DNA from: Coprococcus ammoniilyticus
GTDB lineage: Bacteria > Bacillota > Clostridia > Lachnospirales > Lachnospiraceae
Direction: 5' to 3'
Assembly (NCBI RefSeq): GCF_025567345.1
Contig: NZ_JAOQJS010000001.1
Span: 1-64,000 of the forward strand
Length of the DNA: 64,000 bases
In this document: positions 44,189 through 53,460 of the stretch, piece after piece
How positions within the stretch are numbered: the stretch's first letter is position 1
Layout of the letters: the number at the start of each line of letters is the position of its first letter
The notes under the pieces: model-generated
Told to the model about the DNA's origin: nothing
Database searches by the model: none
Seen by the model: the letters and a program-made list of their open reading frames with translations, nothing else
Translations under genes and position numbers: made by a program

Positions 44189-44226
44189 TAAAAATGCCGG
44201 GTGCCTCTGTTTCAGGCACTCGGCAT
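44189..44226 (-). terminator. Terminator of the Tad pilus operon
   Basis: On the minus strand AATGCCGAGTGCCT (44226-44213) pairs with AGGCACCCGGCATT (44206-44193) with one mismatch, followed by TTTTT. It lies 68 nt after the last pilus-operon stop. Confidence 0.85.
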
Positions 44227-44293
44227 TGGAGATGAACATGAAGTTCATGAACGAACCATATTATATAATTTTAAAAGTACCGTTTTCATTCTG

Positions 44294-47200
44294 TCAATGT
44301 TTCCTGTTGCCCGGTCTATCTTTTCCATGTTTTCCCTGCCGTCTTTTTACGATCACAAGAATTGCTGCGCCAAGCATTGCTCCAAGCCCGATATAAGAAA
44401 ACAGGATCACTCCTGACGAGTCACCGGTTCTGACCGGGGGAGTCTTCCTGTCTCCGGTGTCCGGTTCGGTCGTCAGCTCTGTTGTAGTTTCTGTTGTGAT
44501 CTCCGTCGTCTGTTCAGTCGTCAGTTCGGTTGTAGACTCGGTTGTAGTTTCCGTTGTGTCCTCGGTCGTAATCTCGGTTGTCGCCTCAGTTGTGGTTTCT
44601 GTTGTCAATTCGGTCGTGATCTCAGTCGTCAGTTCGGTTGTAGACTCGGTTGTGGTTTCCGTTGTGTCCCCGGTCGTAGCTTCGGTTGTTGTCTCCGTTG
44701 TGTCACCAGTCGTGGTTTCGGTTGTCGTCTGTTCTGTTGTATCTTCCGAAGACTGATTCTCATATGTACCAAGCTCCCGGATTGTCTCTGCACTATCAAT
44801 GTCCACGATCTGACGCTGCATTATTACAAATCCCCGGTTACCTTTACAAGGCAGCTCCTCGATCATGTAAGTTCCCGGCAGCAACGCTCCCAGATCCGCT
44901 TTTTCTGTTTCTGAAGCTTCTCTTATGGATATGTTTTCTTCGCTTTTTGTAGCTCCGTCTGCCATAATATCTTCATCGAAAACTTCACGCTGTGTGCTCT
45001 CATCTCCACAAAACCAGATCCCGGCTGTCATATCATATTCCTTCCATGCACTTTCTTCCTGCGTCTGGTTGTATTCATAGATAGCATCATTGATATTGAA
45101 TTTACCACTTTCCTTACGTCCGGCCGAATCAAAACGTCCATTTACTCCTGTTACCGCAATATGGCTCTCAACAGGATTTCCTGCTTCATCCAGCAACGAA
45201 ATCCGAAATACAATTCCCTGCATGGATTCTCTGGTTCCTGCATTGATCTTGTCAAATGCAATATCCACCCGTTCTGCCTGCTCGTACACCTTTATCAGTT
45301 CCGGTTCTATGACATTCCCACTCTCCACAGAAAAAGTCTGCAGCTCTTTATTCGGATTTCCTGCATCCAGATGAAGTACAATTTCATTTCCGGTAATTTG
45401 CTGTTTCTCTCCTGTCAGTCCGGTTACTTCGATATAACCCTGTCCATGTCCCGGCAGCATATACCCCTTTGGTGGCTGGTATTCTGTTATGACCACGGTT
45501 CCAGCCGGAAGAATTACTGCACCTGTCTTTTTATCCGTAAATAGAGGATCACTCTGTCCGGTCAGATAAGCTGCATCCAGCTTTGCCTCATAACTTCCGG
45601 TCTGCTCGTTATATACTGTCTTAATATACCAGGTTCGGTATGCAGTAGATGCTGCCAATTCTGTTTTTTGCAGGAGTCCCTTATAATACCGCACCTGAAA
45701 GACTGCATCCGCAAGAGATGCTCCATATTTTGCAGTTCCGGTTCCATTCTCTCTGTCATATTTTGTCAGTGACAGTTTTCCCTGATATACCATTTCTTTC
45801 TCTGCAAGCTGCATGGTTGCATTAATCTTGTTTCCCACCGTATCCGGGGATATACAAATATAATGCACATCCGCATCCAGTTTGTAATTTTTTGGAGCAC
45901 GCTTTTCCTTTACTGCATACCAGCCAAATGGCAATCCGGTAAAACAATGCTTACTCTTATCTGCCTGAATGGAAACGACCTCTCCTGATATCATTCGGAA
46001 TGCATTTCCAGTTCCGCAGGAATTCCTGATCTCCGGTATTCCGATCACGATATTTGCCGCATTCATTTTTTCTGTCGTAAATATGCCAACCTGATTTTCT
46101 TCTTTATATGGAGCATTCTTTCCTGACACCATATAAACGCTATATTCTGCATGTAATAACGAATATGCTGTATTTTCATCCGTCCATTCTTCACCGGCGC
46201 TCTTCTTTTCCAGATACAGTTCTCCGGTATTTGGCTGATCTGTAACTTCGATCACATGCTCGATCTCTTTTTTTCCTGTTTCTCTTCCGCCACTGGACAG
46301 ACATTCTTTTTTTACCGGATCTGTATTCAGCCTGTAATAACGGTTTGTTTTTGTTTCCTTTGCATAATAGCTTCCACACGGTAGTCCGGAGATCGTATCT
46401 GTCCCTTTTTTCTTAAGCGAAACGATCGTTTTATTTCCTCCGGTCGGAATAAATTTCGTGTTTATATCTGTAACAATTCCCGTTCCATCCTTTTGCACTG
46501 TAAATGTACCTACATAGAGATTTCCGGTTCCCGGCCTTCCATTCTTGTCCGCCATGTATACCTGATACTGAATATCGGCAAATGTATATCCACCCATATC
46601 GGAAATTTCTTTCATCGCACTGCTTTTATGAAGCTGAATTCCGATCGTAATCGGCGATTCCAGTACATCGATCTGCTGCTTGGGATATTTCTCCAAATTT
46701 TCTGAAACTCCGATTCCACCATCCTCCTTATCCAGATAGATCCACTTCTGATAGTAGGAAGCCGCTTTTTTATCCTCTTTATTTACAATATAACCTCCGG
46801 CATAGGAATATTCATTTCCATTCCACCCTTTCTTTTTCCCTGTTTCCGCAATGTAATACCAGCAACCAACCGGAACTCCGCGCACTTCATATATCCGGTT
46901 ATCAGAACCATATACCGGATAATATCCTGCATCCGAATTATATTTTGTAACAATTCCTTTTCCGGATGCATCGGTTGTAAAGGTGCAGACATAAGCATCG
47001 GTTGATGTATCATTCTTTTTCCCAACCTTATACACATTATATCTGGCTCCCTGCAGACTATATGCATTCGTTTTGCCATCTGCTCCTGTAAGTTCCGGAG
47101 AGTCACTGGTTTTTTGAAGACTGAGCCCGCCCCGGACATTCTGAATGACAAACTCATATTCCAGCTGGTTATCTGTAATTTCATAATAATGGTCTATCGC

Positions 47201-48892
47201 GGGCAGATATCCTCTTGCCAGTGCCAGTTCAGCATCCTCATGCAGCATATAATAGCCCGGTGGCAGATTGTAGATATTCCGGCATGTGGATCCATCTATA
47301 TCCTCTCCGGCATAATTACTTTTTGCTCCATAAAATCTGCCTTTTTCCGTAATATAAGTTGGCACACCTTTTCCTTTGGAATTAACCGTATATGTTCCGA
47401 TCTTTACCGCTTTCCCCTCTGACAGATCTGCAAATGGCTCGTCCAGTTTATAAAGGTAAAATTTTATTCCTTTCAGATTACTCAAGGAACCATCACCAAG
47501 CTTTGTCAGATGCAGTTTTCCGGTTTTTAATTCACTTCCCCAGTTAATCACCATCTCCATTGCATATTCATAAAGCACACCTGCAAAGCAGGTCTGAATC
47601 TCTTTGTTGTCCGGGCAGACAGCATAAGCTGTAAACCCATCCCGTTCGGCAAAGGTCTTTGACAGTCTGCTCACACCCTTCTTATCCGTACCGGCAGTAA
47701 AGAAATATCTGCTTCCTGTCTTTAATACAGCTTCTTCTCCTGACCGGTATGCTTTCCAGTCCGTATCTGCAATCGAACCTTTCCAGTCCGTACATACCCA
47801 CAATTTAATATCTGTATCCGGCACTATGATATGAAACGTATTCTGACCTCCTGTGACCGTACGCATCTTCGTTCTTTTTGCATATACTCCATCCGGAGAC
47901 ACAGTGCTTAACAAACTCTCTTCTTCCATGTGTATGGTATACCGGTATTTCCATCGCGTCTCCGGCTGCCCTGGTGATATATCAACCTGCTCTGTCTTTG
48001 GAGTTTCTGTTCCGATCCGGATCTCTGCTTGCGCTCTCGTATATGGAACTTCTCCGCTCATGCTTTTTCCATGATGCCGGATAGCATTCAGATTATCCTG
48101 TAATGCGCTTTGAGACTGCCTGTTCTTATATCCCTGATACAATGCTTTCCGGATATCGGCTGTTAACAGTCCGCTGCCTGCATGTATATAACCATCTGTC
48201 GTATCATCACTGTATACAGTTGCTGCTGTTCCCTGCAAATGTTTTCCATCCGAAACATATTCTCCATACCACGGAACATCCAGCTCCTTGTCTCCACAAT
48301 ATACGGAAAACAGTTTCTCATAATCCGTAATGCCATGATATTGAAAGATCCGGAAATCTCTGCAGGTATCTCCCGCTTCTGTTCTTCCCAGTCTGTATCC
48401 AACGACAAATTCTGAATATAACATCGGAAAGGACATTACCGTCGCCAATGCATCTATATTAAATATATACGACTTTTTCTCTTTCTTTATTTCTACTTTC
48501 ATATCCGGCGTATATACATCTCTCGATATGGCATCTGAGATCGTAGCGATCTGTTTTGCCTGATCTTCATATGATAATGCTATATCCTGCGTGGTCATCG
48601 CATCTGCATCTTCCGAGGTTGCTCTGTCGATATCTTCTGCAGCCTCCCCATCTACAGCTTTCGCAGCCACCCCATCTGCATCTTCCACAGTTGCTCTGTC
48701 TGCATCCTCCGGAGTTGCCCTGTCTGCATCCGTATCCGTTGCTGTCGCATTCTTTTCAAACAACTGCGTTACCGCCTGCTCCGCATCTCCTCCCATGGAT
48801 GCTGTCTGAAGGATCGCATGGAATGGCAGATTTATCAGCAGAAGAATTCCCACCAGTACGATCAGTAAAATTTTATTTCTGTATTGTTTCAT
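44294..48892 (-). CDS. Giant SpaA-domain surface protein at the end of the Tad operon
   Basis: 1532 residues. Signal segment about 8-28; low-complexity repeats of the DRATPEDA type (about 50-105); an unrecognised domain with VYCGDKELD and scattered Cys (about 140-450), placed like an adhesive tip; about six SpaA/prealbumin-like domains (starting about 457, 590, 750, 893, 1038 and 1210), with SLTKYD and VITEYQPPKGYML suggesting Lys-Glu isopeptide bonds; a Thr/Glu linker (about 1381-1478); then PPVRTGD, a TM segment and a Lys/Arg tail, i.e. a non-canonical sortase signal. It starts 41 nt after the FHA gene and ends at a terminator. I infer a surface adhesin working with the Tad pilus. Confidence 0.85.
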   Translation of the reverse strand: MKQYRNKILLIVLVGILLLINLPFHAILQTASMGGDAEQAVTQLFEKNATATDTDADRATPEDADRATVEDADGVAAKAVDGEAAEDIDRATSEDADAMTTQDIALSYEDQAKQIATISDAISRDVYTPDMKVEIKKEKKSYIFNIDALATVMSFPMLYSEFVVGYRLGRTEAGDTCRDFRIFQYHGITDYEKLFSVYCGDKELDVPWYGEYVSDGKHLQGTAATVYSDDTTDGYIHAGSGLLTADIRKALYQGYKNRQSQSALQDNLNAIRHHGKSMSGEVPYTRAQAEIRIGTETPKTEQVDISPGQPETRWKYRYTIHMEEESLLSTVSPDGVYAKRTKMRTVTGGQNTFHIIVPDTDIKLWVCTDWKGSIADTDWKAYRSGEEAVLKTGSRYFFTAGTDKKGVSRLSKTFAERDGFTAYAVCPDNKEIQTCFAGVLYEYAMEMVINWGSELKTGKLHLTKLGDGSLSNLKGIKFYLYKLDEPFADLSEGKAVKIGTYTVNSKGKGVPTYITEKGRFYGAKSNYAGEDIDGSTCRNIYNLPPGYYMLHEDAELALARGYLPAIDHYYEITDNQLEYEFVIQNVRGGLSLQKTSDSPELTGADGKTNAYSLQGARYNVYKVGKKNDTSTDAYVCTFTTDASGKGIVTKYNSDAGYYPVYGSDNRIYEVRGVPVGCWYYIAETGKKKGWNGNEYSYAGGYIVNKEDKKAASYYQKWIYLDKEDGGIGVSENLEKYPKQQIDVLESPITIGIQLHKSSAMKEISDMGGYTFADIQYQVYMADKNGRPGTGNLYVGTFTVQKDGTGIVTDINTKFIPTGGNKTIVSLKKKGTDTISGLPCGSYYAKETKTNRYYRLNTDPVKKECLSSGGRETGKKEIEHVIEVTDQPNTGELYLEKKSAGEEWTDENTAYSLLHAEYSVYMVSGKNAPYKEENQVGIFTTEKMNAANIVIGIPEIRNSCGTGNAFRMISGEVVSIQADKSKHCFTGLPFGWYAVKEKRAPKNYKLDADVHYICISPDTVGNKINATMQLAEKEMVYQGKLSLTKYDRENGTGTAKYGASLADAVFQVRYYKGLLQKTELAASTAYRTWYIKTVYNEQTGSYEAKLDAAYLTGQSDPLFTDKKTGAVILPAGTVVITEYQPPKGYMLPGHGQGYIEVTGLTGEKQQITGNEIVLHLDAGNPNKELQTFSVESGNVIEPELIKVYEQAERVDIAFDKINAGTRESMQGIVFRISLLDEAGNPVESHIAVTGVNGRFDSAGRKESGKFNINDAIYEYNQTQEESAWKEYDMTAGIWFCGDESTQREVFDEDIMADGATKSEENISIREASETEKADLGALLPGTYMIEELPCKGNRGFVIMQRQIVDIDSAETIRELGTYENQSSEDTTEQTTTETTTGDTTETTTEATTGDTTETTTESTTELTTEITTELTTETTTEATTEITTEDTTETTTESTTELTTEQTTEITTETTTELTTEPDTGDRKTPPVRTGDSSGVILFSYIGLGAMLGAAILVIVKRRQGKHGKDRPGNRKH

Positions 48893-48933
48893 ATATTTCT
48901 GTCAGCTTCCCAGAAAAAGCTGTTTCCTCCTTC

Positions 48934-50307
48934 CTATATTTGAGCCCGCAGCTCATATTCTATATTCCCAAATGAAATAATATCTCCGGGCAATACCACT
49001 GCCGGATAGTCCACTCGCAGTGGATAACCATTTACATATGTCCCATTTGTCGAACCCATATCCTCCAGTACATATTTATGATCGACATATCGGATCCTGC
49101 TATGAACCCGACTCACAGACTTATCGGAAATACAAAAATCTGCCATATCCCCACGTCCGATCAATCTTGGAAGTGTATCCAGACAGATCACCGGATTCGA
49201 TGTGGCTTCCGCTTGCCCTCCAACCGGAACTAACATGCATACCGGATCGGTTGCCGGAAGTATGGCTGTCTCCTGTTGTGTATCACCGGCTGCGGGTTGT
49301 CCATTTCCATCCGCTGCTGCCGGAAATATAGTTATATCCTGTTCCTGTATACAAGGTTCAACAACCTCCTCTTCTTTTTCAGTCTGATCTGTTAAGAACA
49401 GCTCCATCCAGACAAATAATTCCACTGCCAGTAAGATGCATACACCGAATAAAGGTTTCATATGTTGGATCCGTCCATTTGCCCGGTACTGCATCCATCC
49501 ATAGCTGATCCCAAACAACGCCGTTGCAAGCATACAGGCAATAACGACCGTCTTATACACGATCGTCCGAACCGATGTCTTATCATCGTCAATGTCACTC
49601 TGTACTATCGTCCTGTTCCGGTTCGATTTCTTCCATTTCTTCCAGTTCGGTTCTTTTCTCAAAAATGCAGCCAGTTCTGCTGCCTCTTCCTCTTCCTCAG
49701 TCTTGCCCGTTTCTTCCGTTCTATATATATCTGTATTTCCCGTACCATCTGTATCGCCGCTTTCTTCCGTGCGGAATTCTGTAAAAAAATCCACCAGCTT
49801 TTCAAGATCACAATTTGCATCCATAATCTTCTGATACAGATCATATACCCGGTCACTGCCCGCCCGGTCTGCATGATCCATCCTGCATATCATCTGATCT
49901 AACAGCCTCCGCATCTGCTCCCGGACTCCACTCTGATATCCCGGAAGATAGATAAAACCAAAGCATTTCTGCGCTATATCATAAAAGATACAATCTTCCA
50001 CCAGGATCAGATTATTAACGGACAGCAAATATCTGCCAAGCTGGTGAAATACCATAACCAGTTCCTGAAACAGTTGTAATATAAGCACCGGAGTTATCGT
50101 GATCGTCTGCTCTATCACTGCAAATTCTGTCAGTCCGTTAACCTCATAACAAGGAATCGCATCTCCATCTATGAACATCACGTTAAATGGAAGAACATAT
50201 GGGATGCAGTTGTTCTGAAGCATTTTGGTTTCATAGGAGACCTGATAATCGGTGTCGGTAAGCATCAGATATACATTTATCCCATCAGTGTCATAATGTT
50301 TTTCCAT
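48934..50307 (-). CDS. FHA-domain membrane protein of the Tad operon
   Basis: 457 residues. N-terminal domain (about 1-185) of the kind often found with Tad loci in Firmicutes (possibly DUF6382); an acidic linker; two TM segments (about 260-310); and a C-terminal FHA domain (about 373-456) with LIGRGDMADFCISDKSVSRVH-type residues (RGD, SRVHS) and STNGTYVNG. FHA domains bind phosphothreonine, so control by a Ser/Thr kinase is plausible; none is in the window. I start at ATG 50307 (AGGAGG 10 nt upstream), which overlaps the end of the previous gene by 17 nt; the frame to 50358 is less likely. Confidence 0.82.
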   Translation of the reverse strand: MEKHYDTDGINVYLMLTDTDYQVSYETKMLQNNCIPYVLPFNVMFIDGDAIPCYEVNGLTEFAVIEQTITITPVLILQLFQELVMVFHQLGRYLLSVNNLILVEDCIFYDIAQKCFGFIYLPGYQSGVREQMRRLLDQMICRMDHADRAGSDRVYDLYQKIMDANCDLEKLVDFFTEFRTEESGDTDGTGNTDIYRTEETGKTEEEEEAAELAAFLRKEPNWKKWKKSNRNRTIVQSDIDDDKTSVRTIVYKTVVIACMLATALFGISYGWMQYRANGRIQHMKPLFGVCILLAVELFVWMELFLTDQTEKEEEVVEPCIQEQDITIFPAAADGNGQPAAGDTQQETAILPATDPVCMLVPVGGQAEATSNPVICLDTLPRLIGRGDMADFCISDKSVSRVHSRIRYVDHKYVLEDMGSTNGTYVNGYPLRVDYPAVVLPGDIISFGNIEYELRAQI

Positions 50308-50773
50308 ACAACTGCCACCTCCTGAGATTATTGCTGATATCCCGGATCTCTTTCTCAATCTTTACTTTTCTCTGTGTTGCCTTTTTATCTGTCAGCAGTC
50401 CAATTCCCGGGTGCAGCTCTTCATATTTGATAACTGCATCTATGGTTCCTGTTATACCGGAAAGTAACGCATTTCCAGAAGGACGAAAGCGCACGCTTGT
50501 TTCCAGTTCATCCAGAAGCTGCATGGATGGCCTGACCATCTGATCTAACGCCTGATTCAATGTATCCTCTGCGCTGTTTCCACTTCCAGACATATATCGT
50601 TCCCGATTACAGACCACATGATATGCCTCGCCGGTTGCAATTCCGTTATTCAACTGCACAATCATCATATTGATAACAACAAATATAACAGTGATCACGA
50701 TTGGCATAATAATGCACATTTCGATCACGATCGTTCCACGATCATCCTTTTTCCCAGAATTCATATCTTTCAC
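50291..50773 (-). CDS. TadE/TadF-like pseudopilin
   Basis: A 160-residue minor-pilin-like protein. The N-terminus has a prepilin-type site: DRGTIVIEMCIIMPI, with Gly before the cleavage point and Glu at +5, followed by a hydrophobic helix (about 14-42). The rest is a soluble domain without Cys pairs. It should be processed by the TadV peptidase. It overlaps the FHA gene by 17 nt. RBS AAAGGTG upstream. Confidence 0.82.
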   Translation of the reverse strand: MKDMNSGKKDDRGTIVIEMCIIMPIVITVIFVVINMMIVQLNNGIATGEAYHVVCNRERYMSGSGNSAEDTLNQALDQMVRPSMQLLDELETSVRFRPSGNALLSGITGTIDAVIKYEELHPGIGLLTDKKATQRKVKIEKEIRDISNNLRRWQLYGKTL

Positions 50774-50818
50774 CTTTCCTGTTCCTGCACCCTTACAAAA
50801 TGCACCCTTACAAGAATT

Positions 50819-51784
50819 TCATCCGTTACCACAGTTGCTGCATGGTGGTATGCTTCCAACATTCTTTTGTTTGACACGCATAACCGTTCGTTTTAATCCA
50901 GAACAGGAAACAGAGAGATGGTAGCGGTCTCCCGCCTCCGTTATATATACCGTTCCATCCGTCGTCCTGCCCTCCGCACACCGCTCACAAGGAGACAGAT
51001 TCTGATACCTATCAGAAAGCTCTCCATCCGGAATCTGCCGGATCGTAAGTTTTATATGATAACAGGTTCTGCTGGTATGATAGACCTCTCCGGTCTCCGT
51101 GATATAAACGTATCTATTTTCTTCTGTCTCATTATTTTCCAATTGCATACCGATAAATGCACGCTGCCGGATCTGTTCCTGAACCTTCCAGGTCAGTTCT
51201 CCCAAAAATGGGACATTGATCTGCAGTTTATATCGCAGCTTAAGATCAATGCAGCCATCTGCTTCACTGTAAGCTGATCTTGTAACCAGAATCCCTCCGG
51301 TTCCACCCACAATACAGGAAGCATCCACCGGGGATATATCCAGATAATGCTGCAGTCTTTCTTTTGCTGTCAGAACATTGACACCGTTTCCCGGTAAATC
51401 CACTGTTTTTTCATCCTGTACATATGAATACGCATATTGATATTCTGCCAGGCACTGCGCAGTGTCCTGCATGGCATCATAGACAATCAACCGTGTCTGC
51501 AACAGATTTCCCATCCAGAAAAACACAACTGCTGCCATGATAAAAAGCGGCAGGATCAGGGCTGCCTCCACCGTGGCACTACCCTCCTGCCTGTTCCATA
51601 TACAAAATATCCTCTGAAAGAAAGGAATGGTCTTATACACTCTCTTACCATACTGTCTGCTCAAATGTTTTCTGTTCAGGTCTTGGAGAGACGGAGAAAT
51701 ACTTTTGATTTTATTATTTTTGGAAATGGAATATGCCACCGCATGGATAATAGACTGCAGCCAAAATATATAATAAGAGAGCAT
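50819..51784 (-). CDS. TadE-like pseudopilin with two Cys/His modules
   Basis: 321 residues. A prepilin-type site, QEGSATVEAALILPL, lies near residue 68, preceded by an unusually long N-terminal section, so a start nearer the site may be used. A hydrophobic helix follows, then a soluble domain, and two tandem C-terminal modules (about 222-265 and 272-321), each of the form VYITEx(G)xxYHxxxxC...PCxxC: YHTSRTC with SPCERC, and YHLSVSC with PPCSNC. Each has one His and three Cys, suggesting metal binding or a redox site outside the cell. Part of the Tad operon. Confidence 0.8.
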   Translation of the reverse strand: MLSYYIFWLQSIIHAVAYSISKNNKIKSISPSLQDLNRKHLSRQYGKRVYKTIPFFQRIFCIWNRQEGSATVEAALILPLFIMAAVVFFWMGNLLQTRLIVYDAMQDTAQCLAEYQYAYSYVQDEKTVDLPGNGVNVLTAKERLQHYLDISPVDASCIVGGTGGILVTRSAYSEADGCIDLKLRYKLQINVPFLGELTWKVQEQIRQRAFIGMQLENNETEENRYVYITETGEVYHTSRTCYHIKLTIRQIPDGELSDRYQNLSPCERCAEGRTTDGTVYITEAGDRYHLSVSCSGLKRTVMRVKQKNVGSIPPCSNCGNG

Positions 51785-51825
51785 ATAACACCATCCTTTC
51801 CATCTGATATTTCTATGTTTTATAT

Positions 51826-53214
51826 TTAATAAACCGCACTGACCGAAGTTGCATACGACCGTTTTCCTTTTGTAATATCAATATCGATCGTAAATGCATC
51901 CACACAGTTTGTAATAAGAAATCCATCCTGGACAAGTGCAGTATTTAATTGGATCAGATCACACATCCGATAGTACATTCTGTTATTCTTCTCTGCTAAT
52001 AACAGCATCAGAAACGCTTCATAATCCAGTCCTTTTTCTGTCTGACCGGATGCCGGCTCTACACTGGTGAGATTCCCTATATGCGCAAGATCCAGCTTCC
52101 AGTCTGCTGCCTTCTTGATCAGGGGAATCTTTCCTCCCGCCAACAATGTTCGTATCTCAAGTATCGTTTCTCCATAGGAAAAACAGGCTGCAAGCAGATA
52201 TTTTGCTGCTCCATATGTAATGCCCGGTACAAGTGCAAGTGTCGCTGCCATACTGCTTATTTCCGCCATTTTCTCTGCATCCGATAACAGTACCGCCATA
52301 TTAACCGGAAGTCTGTGAAGTATGATCTGGTTTACAACACAGGTCAGATTATCATAGTCATTGTCCTTCCCTGCGATCAGATATTCCACTTCACACTGGA
52401 ATACGCAATTATCCAGCTCCGCGTCCGTAACATTTTTAAAGCACTCCATCGCGTAAAGAATCCCATTGATATCCGTGCCTAATTCCGATTTTCCTGTCCC
52501 ACGAACCTTTCCAAGCTCTGCTTCCAACCGGTCAATATCCGAAAAAGAAGTGTCCATGCTCTCCTGAACATTTTCCTTTCCACATGCAGTCGATGGTACA
52601 TCCTGCATGGATACTTTCGTTTGTGATACAGATTTTCCGGATGGAAGAACGAGCTGTAGCAATCCGATCCCAAGCTCCTGTTCCAACAGTTTTCTGGGAT
52701 CCTCTCCCTGCCAGTTACCTTCCTGTTCTGTTTCCTCGCTCTTTCCATTCCGTATCTCCTCTGCTACCTCTTCGGCATCCGCATTGTCATATGCCAGATC
52801 TTCGCTTATCGTTTCCAGTGCCTTTGTTTCCAAATACAGCGTCATATATTCCTCTATCTGTTTTTTTAAGTCATAGCAATCATCAGCAACCACCGTTCTC
52901 ACATCTGTCAGGCAGGCATCCTCTACAGCAAATCCATAGCCGGAGAGTGTATAGTCCATATAATCAGATACCCGTTCCTCCAGCATACCTTCACCATAAC
53001 CCATATAGCTTTTATCCAGTAATAACAGGTGATACCGATCAAATATCCGGGACTGGTACTCTGCCTGTATATGGAGGGATGCACCACGGGCAGCTTCTGC
53101 CACCCGTGCCCTGTTCATGTAGATTCCTGTAATCTCAACTGCTGCCAGAAATAATCCCAGCAGGCTGACCAGCACCAGACTTAAAAATACTGTAATCTGT
53201 CCGTTATTTTTCAA
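51826..53214 (-). CDS. Tad-locus DUF5702-like protein
   Basis: 462 residues with an N-terminal hydrophobic helix (NGQITVFLSLVLVSLLG) of the kind seen in Tad-associated proteins of Firmicutes (DUF5702), comparable in place to TadG. The rest is predicted to be extracytoplasmic: an AARGASLHIQAEYQS helix follows the membrane segment, and the middle is acidic. There are few Cys. By family it is a structural or assembly factor of the pilus; its exact role is not known. It lies between the Flp-like pilin and the Cys-module pseudopilin. Confidence 0.78.
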   Translation of the reverse strand: MKNNGQITVFLSLVLVSLLGLFLAAVEITGIYMNRARVAEAARGASLHIQAEYQSRIFDRYHLLLLDKSYMGYGEGMLEERVSDYMDYTLSGYGFAVEDACLTDVRTVVADDCYDLKKQIEEYMTLYLETKALETISEDLAYDNADAEEVAEEIRNGKSEETEQEGNWQGEDPRKLLEQELGIGLLQLVLPSGKSVSQTKVSMQDVPSTACGKENVQESMDTSFSDIDRLEAELGKVRGTGKSELGTDINGILYAMECFKNVTDAELDNCVFQCEVEYLIAGKDNDYDNLTCVVNQIILHRLPVNMAVLLSDAEKMAEISSMAATLALVPGITYGAAKYLLAACFSYGETILEIRTLLAGGKIPLIKKAADWKLDLAHIGNLTSVEPASGQTEKGLDYEAFLMLLLAEKNNRMYYRMCDLIQLNTALVQDGFLITNCVDAFTIDIDITKGKRSYATSVSAVY

Positions 53215-53232
53215 ATCTGCAGAGTCTCCTTA

Positions 53233-53421
53233 CTAATAAATCTTCTTCGCACTCTTACCGATCGAGGTCCAGATCTTGTTCACAAGACTTGTAATCTTCT
53301 CCTGAAAGATAAGTACCATGGCGATCAATACAACTGTGATCAAAAGGATCTCTACAACTCCCATTCCACTTTCATCTAATAAAAAATTCTTCACATTTCT
53401 CATACTCTTTATTGTCAGCAA
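53233..53421 (-). CDS. Flp1-like major pilin
   Basis: A 62-residue pilin precursor. LLDESGMGVVEILLITVVLI shows the prepilin cleavage site after Gly (residue 19) with Glu at +5, then a hydrophobic helix; the mature pilin would be about 43 residues, normal for Flp. It matches the Flp1-like family of Gram-positive Tad loci. The start is uncertain: TTG 53421 or ATG 53403. A strong AAGGAGG lies 19 nt upstream of the TTG, but the nearest start to it is a GTG followed by GAA TAG. Confidence 0.85.
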   Translation of the reverse strand: MLTIKSMRNVKNFLLDESGMGVVEILLITVVLIAMVLIFQEKITSLVNKIWTSIGKSAKKIY

Positions 53422-53460
53422 TGACTATTCCACTGCCGTTTCCTCCTTCTTTTTGTTCTT

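Noticed and set aside
44110..44190. SRP RNA (scRNA) gene, often found upstream of dnaX in Firmicutes
   Set aside because: No conserved GGAA/GCAG Alu- or S-domain hairpin is visible in this short gap.
44457..44756. Plus-strand frame of 99 codons made of Ser and Val repeats
   Set aside because: It is the antisense of the Thr/Glu linker repeats in the SpaA-domain protein and has no RBS; composition follows from the repeat.
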